DNA from: a bacterium
GTDB taxonomy: Bacteria; Chloroflexota; Dehalococcoidia; Tepidiformales; Tepidiformaceae
Direction: 5' to 3'
NCBI GenBank assembly: GCA_003577245.1
Contig: QEVS01000001.1
Span: 1 to 64,000, forward strand
DNA length: 64,000 nucleotides
In this document: in pieces, positions 1-7,816 of the stretch
Layout: each line of letters begins with the position of its first letter
Numbering within the stretch: position 1 is the stretch's first letter
The notes under the pieces: generated by a model
The model's input: the letters and a program-made list of their open reading frames with translations, nothing else
Database searches by the model: none
What the model was told of the DNA's origin: nothing
Program-made: the position numbers and the translations under genes

Positions 1-558
1 GGCTCCGGCTCCTGCTCAGCCTCAACCGGCGGCTCCCACGCGAAGGCGGGCTCGGGCTGCGTCTCAGCCTCTACCGGCGGCTCCCACGCGAAGGCGGGCT
101 CCGGCTTTCGCTCAGCCTCTACCGGCGGCTCCCACGCGAAGGCGGGCTCCGGCTCCACTTCAGCCTCGACCGGCGCCTCCCACGCGAAGGCGGGCTCCGG
201 CTGCGTCTCAGCCTCGACCGGCGCCTCCCACGTGAAGGCGGGCTCGGGCTCCTGATCTGCCTCGACCGGCACCTCCCACGCGAACGCTGCCTCGGGCTGG
301 GCCTCAGCCTCGACCGGCGGCTCCCACGCGAAGGCGGGCTCCGGCTGTGTTTCGGCCTCAACCGGCGCCTCCCACGTGAAGGCGGGCTCGGGCTCCACTT
401 CGGCCTCTACCGGCGGCTCCCACGTGTATGCGGGCTCGGGCTGCGTCTCAGCCTCGACCGGCGCCTCCCACGTGAATGCGGCCTCGGGCTCCTGATCTGC
501 CTCTGCTGGCGGCTCCCACGTGAATGCGGGCTCCGGCTGCGTGTCCGCCGGCACCTGG
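1..558. repeat. 48-bp tandem repeat array, coding
   Basis: A cggcggctcccacgcgaag-type motif recurs at exact 48-base spacing, with the ggctccc/gcctccc core starting at 31, 79, 127, 175, 223, 271, 319, 367, 415, 463 and 511. The array continues past the left edge. On the minus strand it encodes the 16-residue units of the acidic repeat protein. Variation between units is mostly synonymous or swaps similar residues (EAETQ, EADQE, EAEVE), so the array appears to be maintained as protein. Confidence 0.95.
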
Positions 559-1958
559 AATGCGGCTTCCCCCGCTTCTTCTTCCTCCGGCGGCGTCCAG
601 TCCGAAAGCAGTTCCTCCGGGGCCAGCCAGTCTGACGCGGGCTGCTCGGAAGCCTCTGCGCCGGCCTGGATATCGCCGCTCTCGTCCTCACCGGGCATTA
701 TCCAGCCGCCGGTAGGCCCGAGTGCATAGACCACCTCGCCGGGCTCCGTTCCGCCTGGCGCCACGTCCCGCTTGCGGCCAAGGAGGCGCCCCAGGAATCC
801 CGGCCTCTTCGGAGTCTCGGGCACGGATGGCCGCGACTCCCGCAGTGGCTGCTCGCCGGTGTGGTACTCGTCCGCCATTCTGCCGTCCGAAAGCCCGGAC
901 TCGGCGCCGGCGCTGTCCTCTTCCTCCCACGGCAGGGGGCCGATGGGCGATGGCTCAAACGATAGAACCGGGGCACTGGCCGATTCGAACGCGGAGGTCT
1001 CCGGAATCCTCCCTCTATCTGGCGACACGGATGGTTCATCAGGTGCCAGTTGCGGCACATCCGGTTGGCCTTCGAAATCCCCCGGCCGGGGCTCGGCCGC
1101 TCCTCCGTGTGCCCAGCGCCGCATCCCCTCGAGCATCCCGCCGTCGTCGGCCGGCGCCGAGAACATCGAATCCCAGCGAGACGTACCCTCCGGTTCGGAG
1201 GCGCTGCCATGGGTCAACTCCGCCGGAGCCTCCGGCGGGAAGGACTCGTCCCCGCTCGCAGCCGCCGGGGACACTTCCGGGTCGGTTTCCAGGGGTTCTC
1301 GCCGCGCCCAGCTGCGCATGCCCTCCAGGAGGCCCCCGTCTGCTGGGGCGCCGAAGGCCCGGTCCCAGCGCGACGTGGACTCCTCCCCCGCGAGCTCATC
1401 TTCCGGGGCGCCGGGCGAACCAGCATTCGCCTCCGGTCCCGCTGCCGTCTGACCTTGAGCGGGAATTCCAAAGAGCACCTCCCAGCGGGATGCTGGCTCT
1501 TCGTCTGTGGCTGGTTCCAGCGAGGGGCTGCCCGATGGCTCGGTGCTCCACTCATCGATGTCCGGCGCCTGTGACGCTTCATGCCGCCTGAGGCGAAGTG
1601 GTGGTGGCGCGCCCGGTGCCGGCGGAGTCTCCTCCAGGGGCCCATCCGTTCCCGCCCCTTCGTCGTCGCCACGCCCGAACCGGTACGTGCCCCCTCGCGT
1701 TTCGGCGGGGGAGTCGCCGTCCTGCTTCTTCCTCCCCGAACCAAAGATGCCGCGCTTCCGCCGTTCGTCATCCAGGGGCAGGTTGCGGCCGTGGCCCTCA
1801 ACATTCTCGATGATGCGGCGCCGCAGCTCGTTGTTCTTCTCTTGCTGGCGCTCCCAGGCGCCGCCGGGGAGGTCGAAGTACCAGCCTCCATCCTCGGCTG
1901 CTTCTTGTTCGCCGGGGGCCCTGTCCTCGGGCCTTTCTTCTTCGTGTTGCATTGCCAT
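1..1958 (-). CDS. Acidic repeat protein with 48-bp/16-aa tandem repeats (3' end outside window)
   Basis: This frame is open from an ATG at 1958 (start MAMQHEEERPED) to the left edge, at least 652 codons without a stop. Residues ~1-465 are charged and low-complexity, with a motif of the form SRWDxxFxAPADxGxLEGMRxWA appearing twice (near 1375 and 1180) and a shorter relative SRWEVLFGIPA near 1480. From ~558 down to 1 the protein is an array of 16-residue units such as WEPPVEAETQPEPAFA, one Trp per unit. Unit boundaries fall every 48 bases (511, 463, 415 ... 79, 31), all in frame, which is strong evidence that the frame is translated. I see no signal peptide or membrane helix in the visible part. 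GGAGG lies 13 bases before the ATG; a second ATG follows at 1952. It is divergent from the sigma factor at 2040. Function unknown; a structural or scaffold role is a guess. Confidence 0.8.
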   Translation of the reverse strand, partial: MAMQHEEERPEDRAPGEQEAAEDGGWYFDLPGGAWERQQEKNNELRRRIIENVEGHGRNLPLDDERRKRGIFGSGRKKQDGDSPAETRGGTYRFGRGDDEGAGTDGPLEETPPAPGAPPPLRLRRHEASQAPDIDEWSTEPSGSPSLEPATDEEPASRWEVLFGIPAQGQTAAGPEANAGSPGAPEDELAGEESTSRWDRAFGAPADGGLLEGMRSWARREPLETDPEVSPAAASGDESFPPEAPAELTHGSASEPEGTSRWDSMFSAPADDGGMLEGMRRWAHGGAAEPRPGDFEGQPDVPQLAPDEPSVSPDRGRIPETSAFESASAPVLSFEPSPIGPLPWEEEDSAGAESGLSDGRMADEYHTGEQPLRESRPSVPETPKRPGFLGRLLGRKRDVAPGGTEPGEVVYALGPTGGWIMPGEDESGDIQAGAEASEQPASDWLAPEELLSDWTPPEEEEAGEAAFQVPADTQPEPAFTWEPPAEADQEPEAAFTWEAPVEAETQPEPAYTWEPPVEAEVEPEPAFTWEAPVEAETQPEPAFAWEPPVEAEAQPEAAFAWEVPVEADQEPEPAFTWEAPVEAETQPEPAFAWEAPVEAEVEPEPAFAWEPPVEAERKPEPAFAWEPPVEAETQPEPAFAWEPPVEAEQEPE

Positions 1959-2039
1959 CAGGGTATCACAGCCTCCTCGCGGCCCCGTTCGCGATGGTCA
2001 TATCGCCCTTTACAGTTGATTGACCTACTCTCGCGCCAT

Positions 2040-2663
2040 ATGAGCGCGGAGCCAGGGCAGTCCGACGAGCGACTCGTCTCACTTTCAAGAGACGGAGATC
2101 TGGACGCCTTCAACAGGCTTGTCGAGCGCTATCAGACCCCCGTTTATTCACTTTGTCTTCGCCTCCTTGGCAACCGTGAGATAGCCGAGGACGCCTCCCA
2201 GGAGACGTTCCTTTCCGCCTACCGGGCGCTTGCCCGGTTCGCCGGGCCAAGCTTCCGTGCATGGCTCATGCGAATCGCGGCAAACCAGTGCAAGGATCAA
2301 TGGCGCCGCCGCAAACGCAAAGACGTCGCCATGTCTCTCGATGAGATTCTCGGCACCTTCGATACCCCCGTTGAGGTTCCAGATGAGTCGCCGGGCGCCG
2401 ATGTGGTGGTCGAGAACGTGGAGCTTTCGGAAATAGTCCAGCGAGCAATGCTCACCCTCCCCATGGACCAGCGCCAGGCAGTCGCCCTCGTCGACCTCCA
2501 GGGCCTCCGCTACGAAGAAGTGGCCGGGATCACCGGCGCTTCGCTCGGCACCGTGAAGTCGCGGGTTCATCGCGGCCGGGAAAAGCTGCGCCAGGTTTTC
2601 ACCGCCCGGCCGGAACTACTTGATTCCTACCGGCGTCTTGAACAGGTAGAGGTGAGCGAATGA
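2040..2663 (+). CDS. RNA polymerase sigma factor, ECF (sigma-70) family
   Basis: This 207-residue protein has the two-domain layout of ECF sigma factors. Region 2 covers residues ~20-95, with FNRLVERYQTPVYSLCLRLL, EDASQETFLSAYRAL and a FRAWLMRIAANQCKDQWRR helix. Region 4 covers ~140-195, with LPMDQRQAVALVDLQGLRYEEVA and GASLGTVKSRVHRGREKLR. Upstream in-frame codons are open, but the similarity begins at this ATG. I see no Shine-Dalgarno; tactct ends 8-9 bases before the ATG, so a leaderless mRNA is possible. The stop overlaps the anti-sigma start by ATGA, so the pair is co-expressed and probably forms a partner-switch unit. Confidence 0.92.
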   Translation: MSAEPGQSDERLVSLSRDGDLDAFNRLVERYQTPVYSLCLRLLGNREIAEDASQETFLSAYRALARFAGPSFRAWLMRIAANQCKDQWRRRKRKDVAMSLDEILGTFDTPVEVPDESPGADVVVENVELSEIVQRAMLTLPMDQRQAVALVDLQGLRYEEVAGITGASLGTVKSRVHRGREKLRQVFTARPELLDSYRRLEQVEVSE

Positions 2664-3442
2664 GGTGGTTTGGGAGACTCCGGGGCCACGGCCGCTGGGA
2701 GGCCGGCCTGGCGGCTTACGCCGACGGTGAACTGCCGGAGGCCGGGGCCGCGCGGTTCGTCGGCCATCTCCAGGCCTGCGAACGGTGCCGCGAGGCACTG
2801 TCCGTTGAGCGGGCGCTCAAGGAGATGCTCTCAGCAACCCTTCCCGTCGCGCCCGCCCCGCGGTCTTTCGCCATCACACCCGCGATGCTCGCGCTCCAGC
2901 CTCGCCCTCAGCCAGCCCTCGCCCGGACGCCGCGGCTTGCCATGCGCATGGCCCAGGCAGCCGCGGGCGTCGCCATCATCGGCCTCATCGGTCTGTTCGT
3001 CGTCGACCTCGGCGGTTCGGGAGAAGATGGCCGAAGCGGCGCCGCCGCGCCCATGGCCGCCGGGGATGACGCCTCCAGCACCGGGGAGGAGGCCGCCGGC
3101 TCGTCCGCTCCCCGGGGAACACCAGGGAACGAGGCAACGGCGGAGTCCGGGTCGCTTCCCTCCTATGACACGGGTGGCGTCTCGGGCCAGGGCGCCGAGT
3201 CGCCCGCCCCCGATCCCACTGCCGCTACTCCGCAGGCCAAGAGCATTGCCGGCGGCGCTACAACGGCAACCGGGAACGGCGCCGGAGCCCTGGATGGCGG
3301 CGAACGGGAAGGCGAGCCACTTCGCCGGGCCGGTGACGGCTCTGGCAGAGACTGGATGCCAGTCGCCCGCATTTCCCTGGTGCTCGTTGCCGCCGGGGCG
3401 GTCGTCGCTTACCTCGCAATTCGAACAAGAGTCAGGAGATAG
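2660..3442 (+). CDS. Transmembrane anti-sigma factor with zinc-finger (ZAS) domain
   Basis: The 260-residue protein begins with an anti-sigma zinc-binding motif H36-x3-C40-x2-C43 inside FVGHLQACERCREAL, the signature that sequesters ECF sigma factors. A hydrophobic segment at ~97-115 (AAAGVAIIGLIGLFVV) should be a membrane helix. It is followed by a long Ala/Gly/Pro/Ser-rich loop, and then a second helix near the C-terminus (~238-254) with a basic tail. This suggests a cytoplasmic N-terminus with an extracytoplasmic sensing loop. It overlaps the sigma gene by 4 bases. The inducing signal is not visible. Confidence 0.88.
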   Translation: MRWFGRLRGHGRWEAGLAAYADGELPEAGAARFVGHLQACERCREALSVERALKEMLSATLPVAPAPRSFAITPAMLALQPRPQPALARTPRLAMRMAQAAAGVAIIGLIGLFVVDLGGSGEDGRSGAAAPMAAGDDASSTGEEAAGSSAPRGTPGNEATAESGSLPSYDTGGVSGQGAESPAPDPTAATPQAKSIAGGATTATGNGAGALDGGEREGEPLRRAGDGSGRDWMPVARISLVLVAAGAVVAYLAIRTRVRR

Positions 3443-3451
3443 GAAACGAGA

Positions 3452-4207
3452 ATGAATGCCAAGCGGTTGGTCGTCCCTCTGATTGCGGCACTGGCTGCCG
3501 GTACCGCACTCCTCGCGGCTGGATGTACCGGGGATACCACCAACGTCGTGCAGCCATCCCAGGAGGCGCCCGGGATTACAGTGAGCGGCATGGGCGAGGT
3601 CATCTCCGCCCCCGACACAGGGTTCTTCAACGTCGGTGTCGAATCCCGTGAAGAGACGGTTGCGGCCGCACGCGAGAAGGCCGCCCGGGCTGCTGAAGCG
3701 GTCATCTCCTCGCTCAAGAAGAACGGCATCGACAGCAAGGACATCAAGACCACCGGGCTCAGCATCCAGCCCGAATATGACTACAGCAAGCCGGGCGACA
3801 ACCCGCGAGTCATTGGCTACCGCGTCTTCAACACCGTCGAAGTGACGGTTCGCGAGCTCGACTCCTTCAGCAAGGTCCTCGATGACGCCGTCGAAGCGGG
3901 CGGCGACGACGCGCGGGTTAACAACATCCGGTTCGACATCGAAGACACCGATGCACTTCTCGAGCAGGCACGGGAAGCGGCCATGAAGGATGCGAAGGCG
4001 AAGGCCGAGCAACTGGCCAGGCTCGGAGGTGTGAAGCTCGGCGATCCGCTTGCCATCTCGGAGGTGCAGAGCCCGGGGCCCTCGCCCGAATACAGGCTTG
4101 CCCCTGCCACCGGTGGGAAGTCCGATTCCGCCTTCGAGACCCCCATCGAGCCGGGCACCGGGTCTTTGACCGTCAACGTCAACGTCCGCTGGAGCATCGA
4201 GCAGTAG
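3452..4207 (+). CDS. SIMPL-domain (DUF541) lipoprotein
   Basis: This 251-residue exported protein has a signal peptide ending in a lipobox-like ALLAAGC at residues ~20-26. A SIMPL/DUF541 domain follows: ITVSGMGEVISAPDTGFFNVGVES, then SLKKNGIDSKDIKTTGLSIQPEYDY, GYRVFNTVEVTVREL and VNNIRFDIEDTD. The C-terminus ends in the usual SLTVNVNVRWSIEQ strand. Family members are surface or periplasmic proteins of unclear function, some stress-linked. It starts 9 bases after the anti-sigma gene, so it probably belongs to the sigma operon and may be a regulon output. Confidence 0.88.
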   Translation: MNAKRLVVPLIAALAAGTALLAAGCTGDTTNVVQPSQEAPGITVSGMGEVISAPDTGFFNVGVESREETVAAAREKAARAAEAVISSLKKNGIDSKDIKTTGLSIQPEYDYSKPGDNPRVIGYRVFNTVEVTVRELDSFSKVLDDAVEAGGDDARVNNIRFDIEDTDALLEQAREAAMKDAKAKAEQLARLGGVKLGDPLAISEVQSPGPSPEYRLAPATGGKSDSAFETPIEPGTGSLTVNVNVRWSIEQ

Positions 4208-4280
4208 CCGGCTTCCCACCCGAAACGCGAGGTTAAGGGACTGGCTTTCAGGCCCGGCCCGCTTCGCCGATGCTAAGAGC

Positions 4281-5117
4281 GTGCCCACCCGGATAGCGCT
4301 GTTGATGCCGGTTGCTGCCCTGGCGATTGTCACTGTCGCCATCGTCGCCCTGTTCGCCGCCCGCAGCGGTCCCGCTGAAGGTAGTCTGAGTTCCATCGAA
4401 ACCCCTTCGGAGACTCCGGCCCTGACCCCGCAAGACCCGGCCCTCATGCCGTCCGGTTCGGTCTGCCAGGGGTCGATTCGAAGGCCCGACCCCGGTGAGC
4501 CGCGCATCTACGCGCCCCAGTACACGCGGCAGCGGGAGGTGCTGGGGATTGCCGTGGTGGGGAGCTCCGCCGTCGATGAGCGCGCCTTCGACGAAGCCAT
4601 CGCTACCATTGAGCGGTTCTTCTCGGGCAATGACCTGGAAGAGCGCCTCGCCGAGGAGGGCGCCTACATCGTCATCGCCGAAGATGGCGTGGCCCTCGAT
4701 GAGCTGCCCGAGTTCGCCTGCCTCGACCCGCTAACGCGCGACGACGTGCACTCGGCCTGCGGTATCGCCGACCGCGCCGACTACCCCGTTGTTGCGGTTG
4801 ATGAGCTCGACATGACGGGCAACCGCCGCGGCCCCTGCCGCGGCCTCAACATCCTCTACCACGAGCTGGGTCACCTGGTGCAGGGGTGGGCGCTGCTTCC
4901 CGCGGACTACTTCGACGTTCGCATCTTCTACCAGGCCGCTCTCGATGCCGGCAAGTACAGGAACACCTACGCCGCCAGCAACGTCAACGAGTACTTCGCC
5001 GAAGCCACGCAGGCCTACTTCCTGCACAGCGACACGGCCGGCGCGCGCGACCGGGAGTGGCTCCGCCAGTACGACCCCGACCTTCACGGCCTGCTCACCC
5101 GGATCTACGGTGAATGA
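4281..5117 (+). CDS. Putative membrane-anchored zinc metallopeptidase (HExxH)
   Basis: The 278-residue protein starts at GTG and has an N-terminal hydrophobic anchor (residues ~5-27) followed by a Pro/Thr/Ser-rich linker. The active-site helix is YHELGHLVQG, with H194-E195-x-x-H198 as the expected zinc ligands and base. A downstream NEYFAEATQAYF helix (E237/E241) is a plausible third ligand, as in gluzincin-like or lethal-factor-like catalytic domains. The Cys residues at C122-like positions suggest an extracytoplasmic fold with disulfides. An ATG at 4303 is an alternative start but would shorten the anchor. It lies 73 bases after the SIMPL gene on the same strand. Substrate unknown. Confidence 0.7.
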   Translation: MPTRIALLMPVAALAIVTVAIVALFAARSGPAEGSLSSIETPSETPALTPQDPALMPSGSVCQGSIRRPDPGEPRIYAPQYTRQREVLGIAVVGSSAVDERAFDEAIATIERFFSGNDLEERLAEEGAYIVIAEDGVALDELPEFACLDPLTRDDVHSACGIADRADYPVVAVDELDMTGNRRGPCRGLNILYHELGHLVQGWALLPADYFDVRIFYQAALDAGKYRNTYAASNVNEYFAEATQAYFLHSDTAGARDREWLRQYDPDLHGLLTRIYGE

Positions 5118-5135
5118 CCTCGGCCGGCCCGCCCA

Positions 5136-5678
5136 TCACTTTCGAAGCATGGCGTAGCGATCTGCTGCCTTCCCCAGGTACGTCTCGAACTCCGGGTATC
5201 GCTGCCGCAGCGCCTTCAGGTGCTCGTTTACAGGCAGACGGCGGCGCTCGTACGGCGATTCACGGCCAAGGTCCTTCACCTCGCTGGCGAGAACGAAGTA
5301 GAGAGGCCGCACCCTGACTGCGCCCGGCGGGAACGAGGGGTTGTGGCTGGTTGCCTTGCATTCGAAGAAGCCCACCAGCTCGAACTGCCCGGTGGCCCCC
5401 GTCTGCTCCCGTGTGATGCGCTTCACGAACGCTGGCGGCTTCTCGCCGGCTCCGGGGGCGCCTTCTACCGTGCGCCACACCGTCTCGCCGATTGAGCGGG
5501 TGACGTAACCGAAACCCCCCATCCACACGATGACGTAGGCGTAGTCCACCGGCGCGTCCTCGGGGAGAACGCGTTCATCAACCCACCGCGCGCGCCATTC
5601 GTCGCTGAAGTTCAACTCCACAACGGCCGGCCAGCGGGGCTCGTAGTAGGACCCGAATTCGGGGGAAGGAAAAGTCAT
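5136..5678 (-). CDS. Conserved hypothetical, degenerate Nudix-like fold
   Basis: This 180-residue protein is the last of a three-gene overlapping operon; its ATG overlaps the GcvT-like stop (ATGA). The middle resembles a Nudix hydrolase: a YAYVIVWMGGFGYVTR strand pair, then a VEGAPGAGEKPPAFVKRITR helix, TGATGQFELVGFFECKA and a VRPLYFVLASEV strand. The Nudix box G-x5-E-x7-REUxEExGU is only partly kept: RITREQTG stands where RELxEETG is expected, so one catalytic Glu is Ile and another is Gln. I infer a binding or altered-activity Nudix relative. The assignment rests on pattern only and could be wrong. Confidence 0.6.
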   Translation of the reverse strand: MTFPSPEFGSYYEPRWPAVVELNFSDEWRARWVDERVLPEDAPVDYAYVIVWMGGFGYVTRSIGETVWRTVEGAPGAGEKPPAFVKRITREQTGATGQFELVGFFECKATSHNPSFPPGAVRVRPLYFVLASEVKDLGRESPYERRRLPVNEHLKALRQRYPEFETYLGKAADRYAMLRK

Positions 5679-6724
5679 GCTTCGCGTCTCCGGCGATAGA
5701 AGGGTCTGGCAACAACGGCTGCGGGACGGCCGCCCACCACCAGCGCCGCGCCCGGGAATGAGTGGCGCTGATCGATTACTGCCAGTGCGATGATAGCGCC
5801 AAGAGAGAAAGAGCGAACGCACGACCGGACTTCCCCCACCGCCAGGGCGCCTGCCATGACCGGCGTCCCGGCTGTCACCTCGTTCTCCAGGATTACCGCG
5901 CACAGGACGCGCTCCGCCGCGCTCCCGCCGATGCCCAGCAGCGCGTCGAGACCCGCTTCGGCAGGCGTCAGTCCAATCTCCAGGTCTGGAGAGTAAGCGG
6001 GAATGCACTCCTCGATGCGTGCCGTCTCGTGCGCCGTATCGCCGGCCAGCAGAACTCCCGCAGTTCCCAGGATCTGCATGAGATGGAGCGCGGCCGCCGG
6101 CGCGAGCACGAACTCGAATCCATCCTCGCCCGTGTCGCTGGTGCGCGTGACGAGTGCCCGGAAACCATGGAACTCGAATGCGACCGATTGGAGTGGCTCC
6201 AGCGCGGCCGGCAGGGCATCGGCAACGTGCTCCCTGAGCGTGGCCTCCGCCCCAGGTCCGGTCACTGCCAGCGTGCAGGTCGCAAGGGTCCGATCCTCCA
6301 CCCGGGCATCGAAGTCCTCTGCCTTGGCGCCTTGCAGCCGGGCCACCGTCCACTGGCGCTGTCCGGGCTCGCCACAGACCAGGTACGAAATGGCGCCCGT
6401 ACGAACAATCAGGGCGATATCGCCCACCAGCCCGCACTCGTCGAGGGCGAATGTCCGGACCGCGCGGCCTTCCTCTATCCCCATCACATTGCGCGCGAAC
6501 ACCCGGCCAAGCAGGTCGGCTGCGTCCGTCCCGCTCACCAGGATCCGGCTCCGGTGGGACCGGTCGAAAACAACGACGCTTGAGCGGAGGGCTGCATGCT
6601 CGGCCTGCGCGTCGCCGTAGTCCGCCGGCAGCTCCCAGAGGCCACCGACGCGGAACCTCGCCCCGGCCGCGGCGTGATGCTCGCGCAGGGCGAGCCGGGC
6701 GAGCGATGCCTGCGGCTGGCTCAC
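5675..6724 (-). CDS. GcvT-like aminomethyltransferase / folate-binding protein
   Basis: The 349-residue protein follows the T-protein layout: an N-terminal LARLALREHHAAAGARFRVGG, AEHAALRSSVVVFDRSHRSRI (the EHxAVR..VGLFDVSH equivalent), then GTDAADLLGRVFARNVMGIEEGRAVRTFALDECGLVGDI and a C-terminal barrel with AVILENEVTAGTPV. Such proteins bind tetrahydrofolate and transfer one-carbon units, or act as YgfZ-like Fe-S repair factors. I chose the GTG at 6724 because GTGA overlaps the upstream stop and the family similarity starts there. No GcvH or GcvP is nearby, so glycine cleavage is unlikely; a demethylase role is possible. Confidence 0.8.
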   Translation of the reverse strand: MSQPQASLARLALREHHAAAGARFRVGGLWELPADYGDAQAEHAALRSSVVVFDRSHRSRILVSGTDAADLLGRVFARNVMGIEEGRAVRTFALDECGLVGDIALIVRTGAISYLVCGEPGQRQWTVARLQGAKAEDFDARVEDRTLATCTLAVTGPGAEATLREHVADALPAALEPLQSVAFEFHGFRALVTRTSDTGEDGFEFVLAPAAALHLMQILGTAGVLLAGDTAHETARIEECIPAYSPDLEIGLTPAEAGLDALLGIGGSAAERVLCAVILENEVTAGTPVMAGALAVGEVRSCVRSFSLGAIIALAVIDQRHSFPGAALVVGGRPAAVVARPFYRRRREA

Positions 6725-7596
6725 TCCGGCACGAACCTCCGGCGTCCATCCTCCTCCACCAGGCGGCCGACCCCCGGAAAAGCGTTGTGGACGCACACCA
6801 GCAATGCGCGCTCTCGAATGGCCCGCTCCGCCAGCGCCTTCTTGGTTTCAAGGCTCACCAGCGGCAGGACATCGAAGGCCGCAATCCATGCAGGGCGTTC
6901 CATTTGCGTGGCATGGTGGACAAGGTCTCCCGTGTAGATGGCCGTTTCGCCGCTGGACGTGAGGACAATGGAGGCATGGTCCGCTGTGTGACCGGGAGTG
7001 GGGAGAAACTGGACGCCCGGCATCACCTGGTGCTCGCCCCTCACCAGGGTCATGCGTCCCCCTCGCACGAGCGGCTCGAAGTTCTCCGCAAAATACGTGC
7101 CGCGCGTGCGCTCGTTGGGATGCATCGCCACCTCGTACTCGCCTTCCTGCGCGAAGTAGCGGGCGTTTGGAAAAGTCGGTACCACCTCACCATCTTCGCG
7201 CCGGACCGTGTTCCAGCCGCAATGGTCCGTGTGCAGGTGGGTGTTCGCCACGGCCGTGATGTCCTCCGGCGCAAGGTCCAGCCGCGCCAGGGCCGAAAGC
7301 AGGTGGCCATAGTCCCCGGGAAACGATCGCTCCCGCACCGCCTCCGAATGCTTGTTGCCCATCCCGGTCTCCACCAGCAGCACATCCTTGCCCCGCCGCA
7401 CAACCATGCAGTTCAGCCCAAGGGGAACCCGATGCTGGGCGTCGATGTTGTCCGCCCCTATCACAGGCTCCCACATCACCCGCGGCACGAGTCCGAAGAC
7501 CGCGCCCCCATCCAGCCGGATGTATCCATCCGAAATGACCGCGATGTCGAAGTCGCCAACCCTGTAGCGGGCCGGTGGGTGCATGATCGGAACCAT
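6721..7596 (-). CDS. MBL-fold metallo-hydrolase
   Basis: The 291-residue protein carries the metallo-beta-lactamase fold motifs: H120-x-H122-x-D124-H125 in THLHTDHCGW, PGHTADHASIVL, IYTGDLVHHATQ and VCVHNAFPGVGR near the end. These bind two metals, usually zinc, for hydrolysis of esters, lactones or thioesters. An AAGGGGAG ribosome site sits 7 bases before this ATG, which favours it over an in-frame ATG 24 bases upstream. It is the first gene of the minus-strand operon with the GcvT-like and Nudix-like genes. Its overall pattern is close to the AHL-lactonase-like or arylsulfatase-like branch, but the substrate cannot be read from sequence. Confidence 0.87.
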   Translation of the reverse strand: MVPIMHPPARYRVGDFDIAVISDGYIRLDGGAVFGLVPRVMWEPVIGADNIDAQHRVPLGLNCMVVRRGKDVLLVETGMGNKHSEAVRERSFPGDYGHLLSALARLDLAPEDITAVANTHLHTDHCGWNTVRREDGEVVPTFPNARYFAQEGEYEVAMHPNERTRGTYFAENFEPLVRGGRMTLVRGEHQVMPGVQFLPTPGHTADHASIVLTSSGETAIYTGDLVHHATQMERPAWIAAFDVLPLVSLETKKALAERAIRERALLVCVHNAFPGVGRLVEEDGRRRFVPE

Positions 7597-7720
7597 AAGA
7601 GGGCTCCCCTTATGCGGCAACGGCCCCGTCCGGTTCTCCGCTACGCCGGTTCACACACATTTCACAGGAAAAAGCTGGCAAGACCCGCCCGGCGCCTGTA
7701 AGATCGCAGAACAGGGAAAG

Positions 7721-7752
7721 CCAGCAAGTTGCAGTTGCAAAGAGTTGCAATT
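7721..7752 (+). promoter_or_regulatory. TTGCA(A) repeat cluster, putative metal-regulator operator
   Basis: Three TTGCA(A/G) elements lie at 7729, 7735 and 7745, the last two arranged as TTGCAA-agag-TTGCAA. TTGCAA is self-complementary, so the site is an inverted repeat. It sits 65-90 bases before the cbiM start. It resembles the Nur (Fur-family nickel regulator) box known from Streptomyces, tTGCaa-N5-ttGCAA, except for a 4-base spacer. The link to nickel/cobalt control is an inference from position and resemblance. Confidence 0.45.
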
Positions 7753-7816
7753 AGCGGGACGATACGCTTCCACAGCAGGCGCCCGGCGCACTAGCTCTCT
7801 CGGCAAGGGTAGTAGC

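Noticed and set aside
1..560. CRISPR array from regular 48-base repeats
   Set aside because: Repeats are adjoining with no unique spacers, vary in sequence between units and keep one reading frame, so they are coding tandem repeats.
722..1591. Several long plus-strand and minus-strand ORFs in 500-2000
   Set aside because: They are out of frame with the minus-strand repeat protein, have Arg/Pro/Ser-rich compositions typical of GC-rich shadow frames, and show no family features.
5136..6851. 571-codon minus-strand frame as one protein
   Set aside because: Only its last 180 codons encode a plausible protein (starting at 5678); the rest is a shadow of the GcvT-like gene.
7621..7816. Cobalamin riboswitch before cbiM
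   Set aside because: I could not find the GCCACTG box or the other conserved core parts in order; an imperfect GCTGGC/GCCAGC pair alone is not enough.
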